A program made the translations under genes and the position numbers. A DNA stretch of 64,000 bases from Halostella pelagica (GTDB lineage Archaea; Halobacteriota; Halobacteria; Halobacteriales; Natronoarchaeaceae). Shown piece by piece: positions 60,092 to 64,000 of this stretch (positions are counted from its first letter, which is position 1; every line of letters begins with the position of its first letter). A model generated the notes under the pieces. The model made no database searches. It saw only the letters and a list, made by a program, of their open reading frames with translations, and was not told the origin of the DNA. The stretch is from the NCBI GenBank assembly GCA_005954745.1, contig CP040678.1:372001-436000 (forward strand). The letters are read 5' to 3'.

Positions 60092-60258
60092 GATCTTCGG
60101 CCGCTACCGACTGCTGTCGCGTACCGTTTGGCGGTATACTGTCAGCTGTAATTCCTTGCAGAGTATCGGACTCTCGGGGGTCTGAGTATCGTTCCGAAGG
60201 TACAGCAGACAGTATTAGAACGCGTGAGACCGGTCGCACTCGCGTCCGTCAGTATGAC

Positions 60259-60316
60259 GGTAGTTCCGTTGGACTCCGGATATCAGTCGGTAGTCCCTTG
60301 ACTCCGGATATCAGTC
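60259..60316. repeat. tandem duplication at the GNAT stop codon
   Basis: GGTAGT(T)CC...GACTCCGGATATCAGTC is present twice in tandem, 30 and 28 nt long. The second copy contains the stop codon and last bases of the GNAT gene (TGATATCCGG on the minus strand), the first lies just beyond. A local duplication or slipped repair event is likely. Confidence 0.6.
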
Positions 60317-60841
60317 CAACCACTCGTGCGAGAGCAGGCTGTACTGATAGGCATCGACCCACTCCCCGTCGTAGAAATTGTCTTCACGGAAGTGGCCTTC
60401 GCGTTCGAACCCGATCGATTCGAGCGTCTGGATCGAGGCGTCGTTCGTGACGAGTACTCGGGCAGTCACCTTGTGGAAGCCACACTCGCGAAACACGTAG
60501 TCGAGGACCAGTTCGACGGCCTCGGAGACGTACCCCTCGCGGCGGTGTTCGGAGGCTATCCAGTACATCAGACTCCCCGAATCCCCGTCACTCACCCACG
60601 GGAACGCGACGACGCCGACGGGTTCGGGTTCCTCCTTGTCCCCGTCAGCGCAGACGAGAAAGTGATACTCCGTGTCGTCGTCGAACAACTCTTCGACGTC
60701 GCTGCGACTGCGAATCGTCGTGTCTGTCAGCGGGACGCGCGTACTCGGCTCGTTCCGTCCGCGCTGGATGAACTCGTAGTCCTCTTCTTCGACCGGATGG
60801 AGAGAGACAGTATCCCCCCTCGCGAACGCTGGTCCTGGCAT
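60311..60841 (-). CDS. GNAT acetyltransferase, RimJ-like
   Basis: 176 residues. VSLHPVEEEDYEFIQRGRNE, then the acetyl-CoA loop EHRREGYVSEAVELVLDYVF, and VTNDASIQTLESIGFEREGH place it in the RimJ/RimL group that acetylates protein N-termini or small amines. Substrate unknown. Its stop codon lies in a duplicated sequence. Confidence 0.85.
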   Translation of the reverse strand: MPGPAFARGDTVSLHPVEEEDYEFIQRGRNEPSTRVPLTDTTIRSRSDVEELFDDDTEYHFLVCADGDKEEPEPVGVVAFPWVSDGDSGSLMYWIASEHRREGYVSEAVELVLDYVFRECGFHKVTARVLVTNDASIQTLESIGFEREGHFREDNFYDGEWVDAYQYSLLSHEWLD

Positions 60842-60979
60842 ATCCTGTGGTTAGGCTGTATCCGAATTATATGTTCGCTGAAATCTATTTCCGTAGTCGA
60901 ACTGTCATACGGGAGCACGGCGGGGCTCCGCCGAGTGATCGGGTCCGCTTCTCGGATCGGCGCTTCGTGAATCGGTTCG

Positions 60980-60990
60980 GTTAAGGTATA
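60980..60990 (+). promoter_or_regulatory. TATA-like box for tRNA-Arg
   Basis: GTTAAGGTATA, centred about 27 nt before the tRNA 5' end. This is the normal archaeal position for a stable-RNA promoter. Confidence 0.55.
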
Positions 60991-61011
60991 TGCGACACAA
61001 GCGGGAGGCGT

Positions 61012-61086
61012 GGGCGGATAGCCTAGCTCGGACAAGGCATTGGCTTCCGGAGCCAAAGATCGCGGGTTCGAATCCCGTTCCGCCCG
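61012..61086 (+). tRNA. tRNA-Arg (anticodon CCG)
   Basis: 75 nt. Acceptor stem GGGCGGA pairs with TCCGCCC, followed by discriminator G. Anticodon arm TTGGC-TTCCGGA-GCCAA gives anticodon CCG, which reads CGG. The T arm has GGTTCGAAT. No intron and no encoded CCA end are seen. The ORF overlapping it is spurious. Confidence 0.93.
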
Positions 61087-61264
61087 CTCACTGTTTGTAC
61101 TACCGGCCTGATCGGTTCTACTCCGTCGCGGACCGTCCCGGCGTGATTCTTCGACGACGTACGTCTGTCGCTCTGGGGGTCACCTCCCCGGCTGTTGCAG
61201 TAAGTGCGTCTCCGTAGGATGACGTAGTGAGGTCTATCGTTCATCTGTCGCCGGTTTCCGGACG

Positions 61265-62695
61265 CTAATCCTCCGCGCTCGCAGCGGGAGCCGACACCGT
61301 CTCGTCCTCGTCGACGACGCGCTCTTTCCACGTGCCGCGCGTGAACCACAGCCCGGCGGCGAGCGCGCCGACGATGTTGCCGAGCGCCATGCCGACCCAG
61401 ACGCCTGTCGCGCCCCATCCGGCGACGAACGCGAGATAGTACACCGTGGGGACGCGGCCGATCCAGAGTGCAACCATCGAGAACGCGAGCGCGGTCTTGG
61501 TGTTGCCAGCGCCGCGGTACGCGCCGAGTAATACCTGTGTCACGGCGATAAAGGCGAATTCGATGCTGCGGATCCGGAGGTATTCGCTGCCGAGGCGGAC
61601 CGTCTCCGCCGCGCTGTCGGTGTCGGCTCCGATGAAGACGCTGACGATGGGTTCCGGGACGGCGGCGGCGATGACGCCGGCGACCAACAGTACGCCGGCA
61701 CCGGTTTTCACGGCCAGCCACACCGCCCGCTCGGCGCGGTCTTCCTTCTGTGCGCCGAGGTTCTGGCCGACCATCGTGTTCGTCGCTCGGCCGAGTCCCA
61801 TCGCGGGGAGAAACACCAGCGAGACGAGGCGGTTGCCGAGGCCGTAGGCAGCGACGACGGGCGGCTCGAACGTGACGACCATCGCCGTCAGCGTGATCAT
61901 CGCGAGCGCGCTCGTCGACTGTTCGAGCGCGCTCGGCGTGCCGATGCGAACGATCTCCCAGACGATGGAGAGGTCGGGGAGCAGGTCCCCGACGGCGACG
62001 TCCGGCCCGGCCGACGTGAAAAAGAGAACGTACAGTCCTAGGACCGACCCGACGCCGCGTGAGAAGATGGTCGCGACCGCTGCGCCGACGATGCCGAGTT
62101 GGGGCGCTGGACCCCAACCGAAGATGAGCACGGGGTCGATGACGACGTTCACTGCGACGGAGACGAGCATCACGCGCATCGGCGTCTTGGTGTCGCCGTA
62201 GCCGCGTAACAGCGCCGAGAAGACGAAAAAGACGAACAGGAAGGGTAGACCGAGGAAGAACACTTCCATGTAGTCGGCTGCGAGCGGGACGATCCGGGCG
62301 GTCGTGTCGGTCTGGCTGGGTAGCAGTGCGAGTAGGTCCCGCGTCGCCAGATAGCCCAGCGCGCTCAGACCGATAGCGAGGAGCGTCACGAACGAGAGCG
62401 TCTGGCCCGCGACGGTGCCGGCGGACCGCTCGCTGTCGGCACCGGTGTACTGGGCGACGAGGATGCTGCCGGCGGTCGTGAACCCGCCCGCGACCGAGAT
62501 GAGGAGAAAGATGAGCGGGAACGCGAGGCTCATCGCTCCGACCGCGTCGGCCGACAACTGTCCCAGCCAGAACGTGTCGGTGACGTTGTAGGCGACTTGC
62601 AGGAGCTGGATCACTACGATCGGCCAGGCCAACCGGAACAGCGGCCGAACGAGTCCGCCCTCGGTAATCGATCCGTCGTGTTCGTCGACGCTCAC
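61265..62695 (-). CDS. MATE-family efflux transporter
   Basis: 476 residues, about twelve membrane helices in two symmetric halves. Typical MATE positions include LFRLAWPIVVIQLLQVAYNV near the start, and PAMGLGRATNTMVGQNLGAQ near the second half. It exports cationic drugs or metabolites using Na+ or H+. The 622-aa frame on the same strand but a different phase is a shadow. Confidence 0.9.
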   Translation of the reverse strand: MSVDEHDGSITEGGLVRPLFRLAWPIVVIQLLQVAYNVTDTFWLGQLSADAVGAMSLAFPLIFLLISVAGGFTTAGSILVAQYTGADSERSAGTVAGQTLSFVTLLAIGLSALGYLATRDLLALLPSQTDTTARIVPLAADYMEVFFLGLPFLFVFFVFSALLRGYGDTKTPMRVMLVSVAVNVVIDPVLIFGWGPAPQLGIVGAAVATIFSRGVGSVLGLYVLFFTSAGPDVAVGDLLPDLSIVWEIVRIGTPSALEQSTSALAMITLTAMVVTFEPPVVAAYGLGNRLVSLVFLPAMGLGRATNTMVGQNLGAQKEDRAERAVWLAVKTGAGVLLVAGVIAAAVPEPIVSVFIGADTDSAAETVRLGSEYLRIRSIEFAFIAVTQVLLGAYRGAGNTKTALAFSMVALWIGRVPTVYYLAFVAGWGATGVWVGMALGNIVGALAAGLWFTRGTWKERVVDEDETVSAPAASAED

Positions 62696-62887
62696 TGTAT
62701 TTCGAAACGAAACCCCCGTAGTTGAACCCTTTGATCCGGCGAACGATGCCGATCAGAGAAGACCGGTCGGTATCTCTACTCGAGGCGTCGGCAGTTCGAC
62801 AGACTGGTTCATCTCCCGAGAGCGAACCTGAATGCCGACCGATTCCGGCGAGTCCGTGACGGTTGCTGCGACTCGAATATCGCCCCC

Positions 62888-64000
62888 TCAATCAACTGCT
62901 TCGGGTGTCGATACCGTCGACTCGTCCCCGACGACCGTCCGGTCCGGTAACTCGGGATTCGGTTCCCGACCCAGGGTGAGAAGACGCTCGGTCAGGGTGA
63001 GTTCCTCCGCGCTCGGGTTGGATTTCTCGATCGATTCGTACTCGACCGCTACGCCCTCGGACTCGGCGGCGATGCGGACGGCGCACAGCTGATAGGACGG
63101 GAAGAAAACCGGCGGCAGGACCCCGATAATCCCGTCGCGGCGGTGGAGGCGCTTGAGCCACGTCCCGCTGTTGACGAGCAGACCGCCGTCTGTCTCCCGC
63201 GTCGTCGGGCGGTGAGTGTGGCCGTAACAGAATATTGCAGTGTCCGGGCGCTCGGCGAAGACGTCGCGGGCGGCCTCGACGTAGGGTGCCTCGGCGTCGA
63301 CTGTCAACGCCGTCTCGAAAACGCCGAACCGCTGGATCGTTTTGCGAACGTCTCGTCGGATGAAATACAGCGGGATCCCGACGAGTACGAGCAGTCCGGC
63401 GATGGCCACGTTGACCGATAGCAGGAACCAGACGGCCGTCCCTGCGGTGCCGAACTGGCCGAGAAACGAAACGGTTCGGTCGACCGGCATCGACCAGACG
63501 CCGGCCAGGTCCAGTCCCGCCAGCACCGAAAGGAGCGCGCTGATGTTGAACAGGAGGAGAAACGGCACCAGAGCGTACCGGAGGAGAGGGTTCATCTCGC
63601 GGTAGAAGTACTTCGAGATCAACCAGACCGGCATTCGCTCGGTAGGGGTGACGGCTTGTACGTCCTTCAGCCAGTTGTACCGTCCCCGGTGGGAGAGCTT
63701 GCCGGCCCGGCTAGTCACGAGCGTGTTGTAGAAGTATCCCAGCGGGGACGCGTGGGGGTTCCCCCAGTCCTCGATCCGGTTGTTGGGGTCCCGCTGGTGG
63801 CCGTGCTCGAAGTGGATCGCTTGGTCGCCGACCTCCCGGGTGATCGACTCGTCCTGAACCAGATTGACGTTGTACTCGGCGAACCGCTCGACGTACTCGT
63901 CGTAGGCGGCCAGTTCGTGGTCGTGGTTGCCCGGCAGGAGCGTGATCGGCACGCTGTCGCCAGTTGCTCGGAACTGATCGAACAGCTTCGGGTACGTCTC
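62888..64000 (-). CDS. membrane-inserted metallophosphoesterase, 5' end beyond window
   Basis: The frame remains open to the right edge (reading ETYPKLFDQFR before VPITLLPGNHDHE), so the first residues are missing. Calcineurin-like motifs are LLPGNHDHE and, near the C-terminus, CYGHTHRP; between them lie two or three membrane helices (ALVPFLLLFNISALLSVLAG; FLLSVNVAIAGLLVLVGIPL) inserted in the catalytic domain. This split arrangement places the active site on one side of the membrane. Substrate unknown. Confidence 0.82.
   Translation of the reverse strand, partial: ETYPKLFDQFRATGDSVPITLLPGNHDHELAAYDEYVERFAEYNVNLVQDESITREVGDQAIHFEHGHQRDPNNRIEDWGNPHASPLGYFYNTLVTSRAGKLSHRGRYNWLKDVQAVTPTERMPVWLISKYFYREMNPLLRYALVPFLLLFNISALLSVLAGLDLAGVWSMPVDRTVSFLGQFGTAGTAVWFLLSVNVAIAGLLVLVGIPLYFIRRDVRKTIQRFGVFETALTVDAEAPYVEAARDVFAERPDTAIFCYGHTHRPTTRETDGGLLVNSGTWLKRLHRRDGIIGVLPPVFFPSYQLCAVRIAAESEGVAVEYESIEKSNPSAEELTLTERLLTLGREPNPELPDRTVVGDESTVSTPEAVD

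Noticed and set aside
60990-61217. 75-codon frame across the tRNA
   Set aside because: Overlaps tRNA-Arg completely; no protein features.

Overview
This 64 kb window comes from a haloarchaeon (class Halobacteria). The DNA is GC-rich and the proteins are strongly acidic. Many gene starts have a TATA-like box about 28 nt upstream and no leader. The gene content is archaeal and partly halobacterial: ABCE1, aIF1, Sec61beta, archaemetzincin, HemAT, UbaA and JAMM of the SAMP system, coenzyme F420 enzymes, TrmB, and many tiny CxxC zinc-finger proteins. The genes are mostly unrelated housekeeping functions in short operons. There is no rRNA, no CRISPR array and no intact insertion sequence.

Layout. 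1-5.7 kb: start of a UvrD/Rep-type helicase, three small zinc-finger proteins, a rhodanese back to back with the E1-like enzyme UbaA, a CNNM/CorC-type membrane protein, and a JAMM desampylase overlapping a cobalamin-binding protein. 6-10.7 kb: three peptidases (M32, M20, M48), two 80-bp MITE-like elements, a fragment of a second M20 gene and a lipoprotein. 10.7-13.6 kb: an AT-richer patch that looks acquired, with a decayed gene on one strand and, on the other, a metzincin-like protease, a Tat-exported protein and a lipoprotein. 13.6-20 kb: HemAT, a PIN-ATPase-KH protein, a winged-helix regulator, an EMC6-like protein and ABCE1. 20-29 kb: archaemetzincin, a HAD hydrolase, small membrane proteins, the F420 reductase NpdG, thioredoxin, Sec61beta, PdxT, a DUF151 nuclease-like protein, HisE and a NOG1-like GTPase. 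29-34.7 kb: a SIMPL lipoprotein, two DUF389 proteins, EngB and a 2-hydroxyacid dehydrogenase. 34.8-39.2 kb: an eIF2B-like protein with a degenerate Nudix-like N-terminus, a phosphoesterase, CofE and Mer. 39.4-43.7 kb: a MoxR / DUF58 / transglutaminase operon. 43.7-51.9 kb: aIF1, a second rhodanese, Nudix, DUF5809 and DUF5810 proteins, RimI, aconitase, a dUTPase/Dcd-family enzyme, TrmB and a lipoprotein. 52.3-64 kb: an exported repeat protein with a winged-helix C-terminus, a YihY-type protein, an oxidoreductase, a sulfite-oxidase-type protein fused to a membrane domain, an MFS transporter, a GNAT, tRNA-Arg(CCG), a MATE transporter and a phosphoesterase cut by the window edge.

Two functional links are visible. 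Rhodanese, UbaA and JAMM lie within about 3.2 kb; together they could supply sulfur, activate SAMP proteins and remove SAMPs from targets. NpdG, CofE and Mer all concern coenzyme F420. The least explained items are the protease island at 11.7-13.6 kb, the exported-repeat/HTH protein at 52.3-54.3 kb, the stem-loop cluster at 28.9-29.07 kb, and the two families of short inverted-repeat elements that abut gene ends.
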